Shown in pieces: positions 46,986 through 58,791 of a DNA stretch of 64,000 bases. Below the pieces are notes generated by a model. It made no database searches. It saw nothing but the letters and a program-made list of their open reading frames with translations, and was not told the origin of the DNA. The first letter of the stretch is position 1. Each line of letters begins with the position of its first letter. The stretch spans positions 124,001 through 188,000 of the forward strand of contig MBPM02000023.1 in the NCBI GenBank assembly GCA_001695595.3, read 5' to 3'. The DNA comes from Plasmopara viticola (taxonomy: Eukaryota > Oomycota > Peronosporomycetes > Peronosporales > Peronosporaceae). Made by a program: the position numbers and the translations under genes.

Positions 46986-49320
46986 CCTGACCACACATGT
47001 ATCAGTCGGCCATTGTTTTTGTAAAATGCTAAAAGCCGTGTGCCAAGTCCTATGCCGGTGGTCATGCTATAATTACACTTCTTGGTGAGTTGTTGTTTAC
47101 GTACGCAAAGTTTTCTTGAGTTCATTCGTCTGACAATTTCCTGAACAATACGATTTTCATCTGGTAATGGTCAAAAGCGCAGGACGATGACAATCGCACG
47201 CACGAGACTGACTCGATCCCAAAGAGATTAAAGTAATATGTTGCTACTGACCGACTCGGTCATATTTTCAGGGTAGCAAATTGCACTCATTGATCGCGGT
47301 TGGTATAATATGTTTTGCTCATAGACTTTTTGTGGGTGATTTTGAGAAACGTCCGAGGCAAGGATATTTTTTCTGTGGTATTATATTATTCTTCATGCTC
47401 TTGTCGCCAGGTTAGTCGAAAGAGCGACTTGAGATGCAGCTGTTGTTATTTTCAAAAATACATCTTGGTGAGTCTCGTAGTATCTCAGTCTCGAGTGAGT
47501 ACATGGACATCGTGCGAACATAAAACCAAATGTATCTAAATTCAGCTGAACGAACTTGAAATTGGCGGTTTTGGTAAACCTATCATTTTCAGTACCGATA
47601 TTGATAATGAGGTGCTCTGAACAGATTTAAATGTCTTGTCTTGAGTGCAGCAGCAACTTCAGTCGCTGATCATAAAAATTCGGTACTTAATAAAGCTCAA
47701 TCTACAGTGTGCTTCACGCTTCGATCAGTAGTAGTATGCAGATGTTCGATTTACGCCTCCTTTGCGAATGTTCTTGCCACACCTGGTAGCACTCTTAGTC
47801 AATCCTTCATTTACACGTGTAGAATGTCTACGTGAACCCTTGCAAAGACTTTTGATCGATCAAACCACATTCGCGTTCGGGCGGACGTGCAGTTTGCGCT
47901 GCTCAATGGCCTTGCTGTCTATAACGGGTCTGAAAATGCGTCTTCATTCCAGCAGTATTCTAGTCCATCAATTGAAATACGTCACAGAGCTTTAGATGTA
48001 CGAGCAATGTTGATACTATAGTGCTCTGGAATCTAACTCTGGTATTGCTGGGAATAGACCATTTGTGAGGTGAATGTTAAGGTTTCCACCTTCACAACAA
48101 TGTAAAACCAAAAACTTCTTTTCTTTGAAGAAGCCACTTTCGCGGCCTTGGTCACAGGAAATTGTGCGCTTGAAATCCGAACTTGATTGCCTAAACGGAA
48201 GCCAAGAATGGAGTTCTGATCCCTAGACTCCCCGACCGGAAAATTTTCTGTATTGGAGAGACGAGAAGGACAAGATGGTAGCAACGTTCCTTCCAGTGAT
48301 ACTATCACGTTCTCTACCCTGCAAGCAAAGAATTTGAAAACAAGTCATGAAGTAAGGAAGCCGACTGCTTCATCAATACGGACATAACCCAAAAAAAACC
48401 TAGGTGACTATGACCATGGATGGGCTAAAATTAGGTCCGTCATGCAATTTAATTGCTTATTGCAGGCATAAACGATATGAAAGGTAATTCAGCTCGGTCT
48501 TCCATCCACAAACAGGCTCGCTCATACAGAACGCCGAGCATGAGCTGCTCCGTATCTTCTAAAACCCAGAGTAGTGGTATCAGTGTGCGGATCCATTCCT
48601 GATGGGCTGACAAAGCAACATTTGCTGCTTTGGCTGCGATAAAGTTGGGCACAGGACGCGTACGTAAGCCAACGTTGTGAACCTTTGTCTCTTTGAGGCC
48701 TTTGGGGGTCACTTGTCGCTAAGAAGGCGCCGGACGATAGTAGGAAGCTGTGAAAGACCTATGTTTGTGTCATTGATACAGACCATGTGAGCTTAGAACC
48801 TAAGATCTTTGATACTCTTGATAAAGAAAAGTTTTGGCTTCTTAAATTTGCTCGACAGGGTTTAATGAAGCGCGTTTCCATTCCTGCATACGTCGTTTTA
48901 AATAGGATATATGGGCAATTCAGGCTCAATTTAGAAATAGGATATACCGAAAAATCCGATCTCTTTTCGAAAGCAGGCGTGACAGTGTCTCCAAAAACAT
49001 CTTCGGCGTATTATTAAGTTTCACGAAGATCATCAATTGCCTAAAATGCTAATCGAAGCGCTCTTAATGTGACTATTATAATTTTTTAGGTAAGTAGTAT
49101 ATTACCATTAGCTGTGAGTAGCAAAAATTCAAAACGCTTGAATTTGGTAGGTGAGTAGCGAAGTGCAAGTGCCACTAATAGCGATTTGCACTTTGAGCTC
49201 TCGATTGGCACCCAATCTCTGACGGGTTTGATCGCCAGTAAATCTTTGATCTTGCTAACCCGGAGTCCAAGTTTTGCGGAAGCACGTCAAATAGAGCCTT
49301 GAGCTTGCCAGGTTTGTATC
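46986..49320. other. Gene-poor region with coding-like debris
   Basis: Around 47825-47990 (+) a frame reads HIRVRADVQFALLNGLAVYN and onward to a TAG near 48020, without a start. At 48449-48712 (-) a frame contains AKAANVALSAHQEWIRTLIP. Both look like old coding sequence but match no family I can name. The rest shows nothing. Confidence 0.4.
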
Positions 49321-49513
49321 AAAGGCCGAAATTACAATTCACAAAAGAGGACCATTATCCTATCATTAGCTGAGATATAAAAGTGTGATTATATTCGTCC
49401 GCAAGGACGCATTAGTTGAAGGCGAAAATTACAACTCACGAGAAAACACCGTTGTCTTATCACTAACTGAGACATAGGAGCGTGTTTCTTTGTCCGCGAG
49501 GATGCGTTGTCCT
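49321..49513. repeat. Tandem duplication, ~97-bp unit
   Basis: Two direct copies, 49321-49417 and 49418-49513. Aligned blocks are AAGGC(C)GAAA(A)TTACAA, TATCATTAGCTGAGATA/TATCACTAACTGAGACATA, and GTCCGCAAGGACGCATT/GTCCGCGAGGATGCGTT. Origin unknown. Confidence 0.75.
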
Positions 49514-51138
49514 AATCGACTAATAGAGTTTAAGCTCAAGAGCTGCACTAGGTATTTTACCAGTGGGTACTACATGGCAAATAATCCTTTGTCGTAAGCT
49601 CAGTCGCTCCATTCGGCAGCCATAATTAGTTGGGATGGAACAAAACCACTACTTTATGACCTTCCCCATCGCGCTTAGTTAGCCCGCCTTCAATAACATA
49701 CTCGAATCGTTGCAAAAAAGCCAAACGGCATTGCTTCACAAAAAAAGTAGAAATGATGTCTACTAAAAAAATTGAAGACAAAAAAGCATTCTCTTCATGG
49801 CCCTCCTAGCACCATTCAGATATTGTACAAATATAATGCCACGCTAGCATAGCCAGCATTGTAAGGTCAAGCCAATTTCTCAAATTCCTCTTGGATCGTA
49901 GCGTAGGCAAAGTGAAAACGGCTTCTCATTTTCATGGTCCGCGCAAATCCCGTGGCAGTTTTATAAACTCCGAGGTCTTTAACCTCCTATGCCGTAGAGT
50001 AGATTTGTCGGGAATGGCGTGAAATTTCTTGGCTCTCGTGAACTTAAAAGCCAGCCTGTTTTTATAGATCTCCGATTATTATTGATCCCCTCCACATAGG
50101 CTTTGAACGAATGTATCGTCAAGTTGTCCGAGCGAAATCCTTTGACAGACAAACCATTCTGAAATCGGACAGTAAGACGTCGCCGGGGCGTTTGTAAGCA
50201 CTTCCTAATCATGCATTTACGTGTGTTAAATTATTCGGACTCGGCTAACGTTTTTTGAAGGAATGTGGCCAATATATACGTTACAAAGAACGGTCGCGAT
50301 GGTCGAAAATGTTGTGCAAACTACGATTAAATATCGCCGAGGCATTTGTAGCTTCGTGCCTAATAGTTACTTACAGAGAATGCTGCTGAGCGAACGTATC
50401 GCCGTGGGAGAGTTACCAACGCCTTAATTTATTGTCATCTACCGAATTCATTGCACTATGCAGTGCGAACCTAACATGCTTTTAATCACCGCGTACTTCC
50501 TTGATATCGACGTTTGATCGGAAATTTTCGCAAAGTCAGATTATTGTACGTATAAGCTAATGCCACTTTCCGTTCGGTCTCTGGACGACATGACATCCGT
50601 AACTACTGACTATATGTTGCGTGGTGCTGTATGTCTAGCCTTTTTTACATACATAGAATTAGGACGAGTATCTGCCTGATTTTGAAGGGATAGTGTTAGT
50701 CTAGTAGCCTTTAAACCTAAAACCCGCTAACTATTATAGCTAAAAATGTAGGCTAAAGTTTGTTGTAGTGTATTGACAAACTTCTGTTTTGACTGCAATC
50801 ACTATTTATCGTAGTAGTTCACGTAGCTGAACCGTAATTAAATGTGATTGCTGGTACATTCTATAAAATATGTGTGATCTTGCTGCGCGTTTGCTAATAT
50901 TTAGGACACGATATTCTTACCAATGTTCAAAACATCAACGGACTCGTGTCACACAGTAATACACCCCCAAATGGGGTGAGGGTCCATGTAATACCGTCAT
51001 ACTCTCTTTTATCAAGACTTGAGGTCTTTAAATTTCATACTTCGGAACGTTCTCTCTAGCAGATACCACCCTTGCGACTATTGTCGATATTTAAAAAGCC
51101 CCGCATCATCCTTGATGAGCCTTGCAGCTCATTTTACT
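49514..51138. other. Intergenic, nothing recognised
   Basis: No gene is seen. A short block at about 50180-50222 recurs weakly at about 50334-50383 (TCGCCGGGGCGTTTGTA versus TCGCCGAGGCATTTGTA), suggesting another old duplication. Confidence 0.4.
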
Positions 51139-51300
51139 GCAACCTTGGAGAGCGCGTCTACTGCATTGTGGGGGTGGTAATTACTCAATTCGGCTACCTT
51201 GAAAAGTGCGTCTATCGCATTATGAGAGTGGTGATTTAACATTTCGGCTACCTTTGTGAGCGCGCTTATTGCATTGTGAGGGTGTTAGTTAGAGAAGATT
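51139..51300 (-). repeat. 54-bp tandem repeat, three copies, coding-like
   Basis: Units at 51139-51192, 51193-51246 and 51247-51300. The 54-bp period equals 18 codons. On the minus strand the first two read ELSNYHPHNAVDALSKVA and EMLNHHSHNAIDALFKVA. The third reads with the same frame (HPHNAISALTKVA) but has a TAA at the Tyr/His position. Differences are largely synonymous or conservative, so the repeat was probably part of a protein. Flanking minus-strand sequence up to about 51390 also looks like decayed coding sequence (EGIAYLRKDAKLKLYNEALA). Confidence 0.75.
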
Positions 51301-51598
51301 TATCACAACGAGCCAAAGCTTCATTATATAATTTCAACTTGGCATCCTTGCGCAAGTACGCTATGCCTTCGGATGACCTTGCAACCTAAGCAGCACACTC
51401 GCAACATTGTCTGCCGCACATTGCGTTCTCAAGCGTGGAAACTGCTCCCACCTCTACTTACTCGCCCGCTGTACCCGTTTTCAATCAAACGCGTGTGTCT
51501 TATGAGCCAAAGCCTATAACTGTAAGTTCGTAACCGACGTGCCGGCTATGAATGATACGTCTGCCACCATGTAAGGCTATTATATAGCGGCTTCGACC

Positions 51599-51715
51599 TT
51601 GACAAATGCTCAGCGTGAGGCACATGCAGCTCTAAGAGATATGCTTCAAGTTCCAAGAGAATTGTCTTATGCAAATTATCGTATTCGTTTGGTGGCTTTC
51701 AGAACAGATGTTTAG
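51599..51715 (+). pseudogene. Short coding-like terminal fragment
   Basis: The frame reads NAQREAHAALRDMLQVPREL, then SYANYRIRLVAFRTDV and a TAG, with no start and stops just upstream. The amphipathic helix followed by a strand-like end suggests old coding sequence, perhaps of a mobile element. Not identified. Confidence 0.3.
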
Positions 51716-54700
51716 TGTGCAACTTTACGGACCAATCCACGTCTCATTTAATCTCTGAGTGTGATATAATACTTTTTAGGACTGGCTACAATGAAATCAT
51801 TAATGCGCTTTGCATTGGCTGAAGCAAAGTCGCTGTGGGACTTGTGTTTTAGTTTGCTTGGCGTAAGTCCTGTCGTCGACGGACAATGAATAGAGCGATT
51901 GCCCGCACAATTATGCTTTAGTAAGTGCTACTTTTGAAGCAGTCACTATGAGCAGGAGCTTTGTTTTTAGCTTCGCTGCCTACTCCTATACACGCTAACT
52001 CTTGGTAATAAAAGTGTCAACGGCGTCGATGCAAAATTAGTAAAGTGGGACCTCAAATTCTCATGTTCGCTCGGAGAAAGATAACCTCTAACTAAGCTCG
52101 CCACCGCGTCGCGCAAAAATGTGGCAGTCCTGCTTGCTCTCTAAATATAAAGGAGGGAGCAAGAAGAACAATGCTTTGGCATCATACGGTGCACTAAGCT
52201 GTCTTTGCCTTGATGTTGTTCGTATTCTTCATCAAGCAGATCCAACATCCAAATTTAATGCCGACGACATCGACTTTAATCGTCGATAAATGCCCTGTGG
52301 GCTTCACCTCCAATTTCTCATTTTGGCCCAATTGATGGTCTGTTTGTTTGCGTATGACCCAGTGTCATAGATTCGCGTTTACCTCGTCTGGATCACGATA
52401 CGGATTGCCATTTGAAAATACTGAATATGCTTTCACTACTTTGGAATAAACAAGCGTTTACGAGAATGCTCTTTTGGCTATGCCAACGAATGATTTGATG
52501 AAGCAAGTAAGCACTTTACCCTCAGGGTAAGCCGTGGTTACATTCGGAATTTTTTTAGCATCCAATAGAAACCTATTGAATTAGAATTTCGGCTCGTCGT
52601 TTCTTGACTTTCGGTTCGAATGCTCCTATATAATATATGAATTTTCAGCCATTTTGTCTCGTACGTGTCTTAAGGTGCAAAGTCTGTCCGACACAAAGGT
52701 CTCGACTTACTTATTATGAGAAGGCTAATATCAACAGGCTGCTGAGCTAACGCTCCCCCGTCAAATTTAGATCTTAAATGAAGCGGCTTTAATGTAATTC
52801 GAGGTTCAGCTAATTATTTCACGTCAAGTCACGTGTCGCCTGTTGAAGTATGAGCGACGTCGTTGTATGCAGACTATGCGAGTAGGAGCAATCTGCTTTA
52901 TTGACTAGATGTATCGCACACATACTGCAAAACACGTCTTCAACGACGCGATATTTTCTTTCTGTATAACAATTGGTCTGCGGATCTGTCGATGTGGACA
53001 TTTGCAGCCTACCTTAGGACAATTGAAAAAAAGAGTCCTCGAAACCAAAGAATCGGTTTAAGACAATTAACGTATAAATTCCATGTTGTTCAAAGGCACG
53101 GATGAGGATAAGCGGTGTCGATTCGATATCGTTGACCGTGTCCCAAACACCCACTTAAAGTGCCATTTGATTCAGTCGATCAATAGTATTACATATTAGC
53201 GAGTTTTTGGGCAAGTCAACCACCAATGAACTGTCAACACTGAAGATTTTCTTGGTTAGTTAGGCACGGTGTAGCAAAGTCGCGCTTGTCAAAACGCCTA
53301 CAGTTTCACATGTCTTGCACGTGCGCACATACCTACATTTCCGCTTATACAACTTGCTTTACTTGTGGTTGATGCTTACAAAGTCTTACGTATTCTTTTG
53401 ACCGAATTGACCACTAAGCGATGTATCGTAGGCTTCATAGAAGATACGATGTTAAAAACTTACGAGAAGCAGCTACGTGTGGTAGGTATTTTGATCAGTG
53501 CTGTAATGAAACAGTCAGACTTTCATCGAGGCTTCGTATCGAACTATACCGATAAGTTTGAGCCCGAGTCTTTGAACACCTTTCTCCTTATAGCCTTCAG
53601 CAGCGCTACGCACGTGTCATCTCGCGCAAATGCGCCACAGAATTTATTCGATTCAGACTGGATCACAGTTGTGAGATGAGCTAGATCACAATGTGGGCAA
53701 TGTAATTATGCACAAGATGAAGCTTTCTACCTCTTTCACCTCAAAGTTATGCTCCAGAAAAAAGAAAAGCTTCCTCGCCAATCTCTGCCATAGGGGTCAA
53801 ACGTATTATCTGTATGAAAAACGAATGACCCAGAGCACAGCAGTCGATAATTATATTTAAATAAAATGCATTACAGGTAGCTCTTTGAATGGCTAAATTG
53901 AAAAGGATTTCAACATACCTTCGGAATGGTGTTTCCTTCGATAAATGCTTCTCTTGAAAAATAAAATACATCAGTCGTCTTAGACAAGTATGCTTTAGAC
54001 CAGCCTGTGTACATTGTTGCGCCTATGCTAAAAGATCCAAATAAATGTCGTGGCTCCGGTATAATCGCCATATATGCAACATCAGATTTGGTGTCAGAAG
54101 TCCACCATATTTTTTTTGTTCGATTTGAAAATTAGGTACAAGCTGAGTCTTATGCCAGGTATGAAGTACTTGTCAACAGGCAACAGCTATTTTTACTCAA
54201 ACAATATGACTTACTCGATACCCCCATCTCAAAAAAGGCAATAAAATTGGCATCGTATGAAAGTCAACATTTCCGCCTTCGTCACCAGTTTTCTGCGTTT
54301 TGAAATCGAACAGAAATTGGCAACTTCAAGTACGATGAACAGTGCAGTGATTTCTACACAAATGCCTAACTCAAGAACTGACGGCTTTTTGTTACAAAGT
54401 CCAGGTGCAAGCAACAAGTTTGATGAACGGGCATTTCTATGGTTGTAAAAGAAAGGCGGATTTGCTTCTCACGGCGGCACGCTGTAAGATAGATTTTTGT
54501 AAAAGGACGACCTAGTGACATTTCACTGTCTAATTCTAAGTTTAATATGGGCTTTAGCCTGCACACAACTTTAAGAAAATCGTCGTCGAAACTCACTCCG
54601 TGGGAGATCGATTGGTTATAAAAGACCATTTGGATCACCGAAGGCTAGTTTGTAAGGTCTTGATGACTAAAAAACTTTTCGTCATCATCTACAAATGCGT

Positions 54701-56926
54701 TCTACGGCTTAGGATATCAATGACCTCGGTCTTATTAATATCATAAGAATATAAAAGCCGTTTCAGTTTTGTCTACACCACCATCCCTAAGCGTTTAAAG
54801 AGTGGCATCCTTGCACAAAGTACAGCGCTGTCTATGCAGGTCTCGCAAACCGTTTATACGATCTACTGAAATAGGTCATCGAGTGGTGTCGAGAGATCGA
54901 GGACCGGAAGCATAAAAATGACTTCAAAATATTCTTTCTCAACTATGCAGGACGGAATTATCTCGCTCGCGGCTAAGAATAAGCTGTCATGAATTACGCA
55001 CTGGTAGAATTATGAGTGTACCCTTTGGGTCTAAGCTTTTTGCATACTATTCAAATCATGCATATTTGAAAAAGGCGATAATTGTGACCAATTGTTACTT
55101 GACGGCATTATAAATCAAAGCTTCGCGTTGACTAAAATCCTGAGGCTACTTAGTATGCTCGCTGATACTCTCCTCGTAGAAGTCGGCCAACGGCATGGGT
55201 GCAAGCTTGATTGGCGAACGAATTTACCAGGCGCATAGAGTTGAGGCCAACATATAGCCTTTGAAGTGACTTTCGTAGTAGACTGAGATGCAGCTGCAAT
55301 AGTGAACGGTCTGCTTTACTATAAGTTGTATCTGGCAGATCCAGCCTTGAATGCTGCTTAGAACAATGTATACAATAGGTGTCAAGGCACATGACGCTCT
55401 CACTCGGCCTGAAAAATTATTTCAACGGTCCCACTGCATATTGGTAGCTTCATATGTGCAAATGTCTGGTCATGAACGATAGGACTTGTAAGACCAACTA
55501 AAGTAGCAAAGTTTGCGCTCACACGTCGACTCATTCGAAAGTTCTGGCAGTATCGTTAGACAACTGTGAGTATATAAGCTCCACTTTGTCTTTAGCTTGC
55601 CGGGCCCGGTAACAACACATAGTGATGATCGTAAGGTCACCGGAGCAATTTGGTACTTTTCGCACCTCTTCCAGCCAATTGTTATTGAATCAACTAAAGC
55701 AAGACTTATTTTTGATGCATTTTTTTATCGGCCATGGCCTTCTAGATTTTGTTGTACTGGTATAGAAATGCAAGCTTCGATGCAATTTGAAAAATACCGC
55801 TCCGAATATTTTAAAGCACACTTGCTGATATCAAAAAGACAGAACCGCAGCCAGATGCTATATAAGTTGTTAGACTGAAAACACAGGTGTACGCGAATGC
55901 GTCACATTCGCGGGCCAACAATGGTCAATGGTCGAGCTTTCACGTAAGAATGCAGCTCACGTATATACGTTTTTTATAACTGCCTGTACGAATCATTGAA
56001 GCCACTTCTGGAAAAATCTAAGAAGAGGTGGTCCCCGGAAAATATAGGAGGGAACCCGCAAAACTCTCCAGCAATCCTTAAATTGACACTACATTCCTTT
56101 GACATCGCGAAAGTCGGATGAGATCTCAGCAGGGCGAGAGACGCAATTGCATCCATTCATATAGAAATGGGAGAGAAAATTTGACTTTGGAGTTTTTTTA
56201 GTTGCTAATTACCTATCACTTAGGCAATTGGCTCGATTTCCACAAGCAAGACAAAACATGAATGTATGTCCCCGGTCCCCTGAAAAGGCATCGGTAAGCG
56301 TACATAATTAAATACCATAAGAAGATGACGACACACTCGAATAATCTATAGGTACATCTTATTTACTTCTAAAGACTTCTGCCAGATTGACTCTCTCTAA
56401 TTACTGCATTTTAAAGGGTTCGTGTCATGATTACACAATCACAAATCAGGAATAAAAGGTAGTACAAAAGACATATAAGCTATTATAAATTAAGAAGCCT
56501 TTCTTGCAATTTTTTTGGTTCCTCGAAAGTAGCTGGGAGTTTACATTTCTTGCTGCACGCCTCTGTGCAATATGCTGTTTGACCTTGTGACCCCTGTGCG
56601 CAAGAAACTTCACTTCGAAGGCAGTAACATATAAATTGAAAAAAAAATCTCTACGAGGTTGCACGAGCGAACACTCGCTTATTAAGAATTGAAGGCTAAG
56701 CCAAAAATGTATGAAAAAATTGGTCTAGTCTACTGCATAATACGATTAAATTGTCTCAATACAAAAACTGTTATATCTTACTCCGTATAAAAAGGCCTCA
56801 TATTTGAAGTCGTGTACCATAAAGCCAATCTTACTTTTCATACAAGTGATAGTAGCATTGGCATACAAATGTTTTTTGCTCAACTTTATCATACAAACGT
56901 ACGTTAAGATTGATCACATTGTTAGC
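51716..56926. other. Gene-poor region, nothing firm
   Basis: Open frames of up to about 105 codons (for example 53365-53679 and 55597-55878, both +) have no recognisable motif. A block at 53394-53425 matches the gypsy-related sequence near 42090, so retroelement debris is present. No intact gene, RNA gene or further tandem repeat was seen. Confidence 0.45.
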
Positions 56927-58666
56927 TTAGCGCGCAGTCTTGGTGTCCTTGGCAAACTTTTCCTCAAATTTTAGTGGAATGTTCTTGATATCGCAACCAT
57001 CTCGGTGTGGGCTCAACTCAACGATTGTATTGTGGTAAGACTCCAAATGCGGCACCTTCGCAGCTTCACAGCCAGCAAAATAGCCCAAAAGACAGCGCAA
57101 AATTGATTCGCTGCAGATCACAAGTACGTCACGCTTCTTACGCTCAAACTCGACGATCAGCGAGCGCAAACGTGAAATCACATCCACGTAGCTCTCACCG
57201 CCCACTCCAGGATACCGGTAACGAAGTTTGTCCTGAAGCCGGGCTGCATAATGTTTGGGGTAAAAATGCTTGATTTCGTCATACGTGAGACCTTCAAAGT
57301 CACCACCGCCGAGTTCATTGAGTAGCGTAGTTGAAACATAGCGTTTTAAATCACAAATGGGAAGATATTTTGCCGTTTCTCTCGAGCGTTTCATAGGACT
57401 CGTCCATACCTCCATGGGCCGTTCTAGCTGCAAATCCTCAACGAAAGATGCAATAGCGCGTGCAACACGGTGGCCCTCAGGCGCCAATTCAGTGTCTAAA
57501 CCCAAGATTCCCTTGCAGCTTGTAATGCTCGGACCGGGACGCACCAGCCAGATTCGACGTGGACAAAGGTGAATATTTTGTAACAATGACACAATTTGAC
57601 TTTGCAAAAAGCCCTGACAATACCGCGCTTGTATCTTCTCGCCGGCATTGTAAACCTTGACGTAACACGTGTTGCCGCCATCCTCAGTATCCTCTACAGT
57701 CTCGTAAACCTTTTCGTACTCGTGCACGCGCTGCCTAAAATCCACTAGCGCCTCTTCAGGATTCTTGTCTTTATAATCAGCATTCAAAAGCTTCCTGCAC
57801 AGCTAATTTGTTAACGAATGCAAGGAACAATTGATACGAGTATAGCAACGCACCGGTGGTAGTTAGCTTCAAGCAACTCTTTGTTGTCGCATATGCTCTC
57901 GACAAACATGACGCGGACATTTTGATGGGAGCTCACCTTTTCAAGAATGTTTCGTCTAGAGCCATCGGAAAAGAAGGACAGGCATCATCAGGTCATCATC
58001 TGCAATTATCTTTTTTTCGGCAAAGGGATAAAACCTGCGTAGTTTCGTCGTATTCGTCGCGTCAAAGACCGCGACATGTCCTTGATTTTCAACCCATTCG
58101 AGCAATTCGTCCAGCGCGTTCATTGCCATCTCCTCGCGCAAACGTTTAGCGTCCTTGTTGTCAGCACTGAAAAAGGTAGAGGCCTCGCCAGCCTTCCCCA
58201 GTTTGCGGCGTAGATTGCCCACATTAAATACGCGAGTGGGGAAGCCCAACCACTCGATATAACGTAGTGTCTTGTGCACCACAAAGCTCTTGCCCCGCGC
58301 AGGCAGACCCACCATCACAAGCACGATCTTTTTCTGGGAAGAAATTAGCCCGTCCAAGCTACTGGTACCGTCGGCGCTGTCCTCGTTGTTGCTATCACTG
58401 TCCATGGATGCGTCGTCATTCTGTGGCGCCTTCTTCCACATCCATTGGGACTTGCGATCGTCGCCCAAACTATTGAGGCGCTTCAGTCGCTGGTTAGCGA
58501 AGCGGCGATGCATAATTTTTATCATCAGCAAGCGCTTGCGACCACTATGCATAGCGTCCTGCAGTGTCTTGTGATACAGCATTACTTGAAAGGCGAGTGC
58601 CAAACCTAGCGCCACAGACCATCCGGTACTCGCAGAATTTAAAACGCTCGGTAAATTAAACCTCAT
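56927..58666 (-). CDS. PFKFB-like: 6-phosphofructo-2-kinase with degenerate fructose-2,6-bisphosphatase domain
   Basis: Makes fructose 2,6-bisphosphate, a regulator of glycolysis. Three exons, 58666-58035, 57955-57854 and 57794-56927, with introns of 79 and 58 nt that restore the family sequence (FDATNTTKLRR joined to NILEKV), give 533 aa. Residues 15-31 form a hydrophobic segment that could anchor a membrane. The kinase has its Walker A, GLPARGKS (120-127), FNVGNLRRK and VFDATNTT, then VMFVESICD. The bisphosphatase half is recognisable throughout (TSPMKRSRETA, LLNELGGGDFEGLTYDEI, RYPGVGGESYVDV) but both catalytic histidines are replaced. The usual RHG is RPG (P331, codon 57538-57536), and the CHQ-type His is Ser (S473 in VICSESILRC, codon 57112-57110). 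The Glu of LNE and the Arg of the TSxxKR segment remain. It probably acts as a kinase only. It is divergent from the IQ gene. Confidence 0.9.
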
Positions 58667-58791
58667 GCAAGAATGGCCTACTACAATATTATGATTGTGC
58701 CGCGAGAGAAAAAGAAATCTAATATGGCCAAATTAAACTAAATGTCACTTTCACAGTTGGCGCGAAAAAGGATTATAATCATTTGGTCGCA
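58667..58791. promoter_or_regulatory. 125-bp divergent promoter with E2F-like site
   Basis: This gap separates the start codons of the PFKFB-like gene (-) and the IQ-motif gene (+), so both 5' UTRs and core promoters must lie here or overlap. It contains TTGGCGCGAAAA at 58757-58768, which fits the E2F/DP consensus TTSGCGCSAAA. It lies 24 bp before the IQ gene ATG. Binding is inferred from the motif only. Confidence 0.45.

Noticed and set aside
55597..55878. 93-codon plus-strand open frame
   Set aside because: AT-rich, no motif, no splice support. Compatible with chance.
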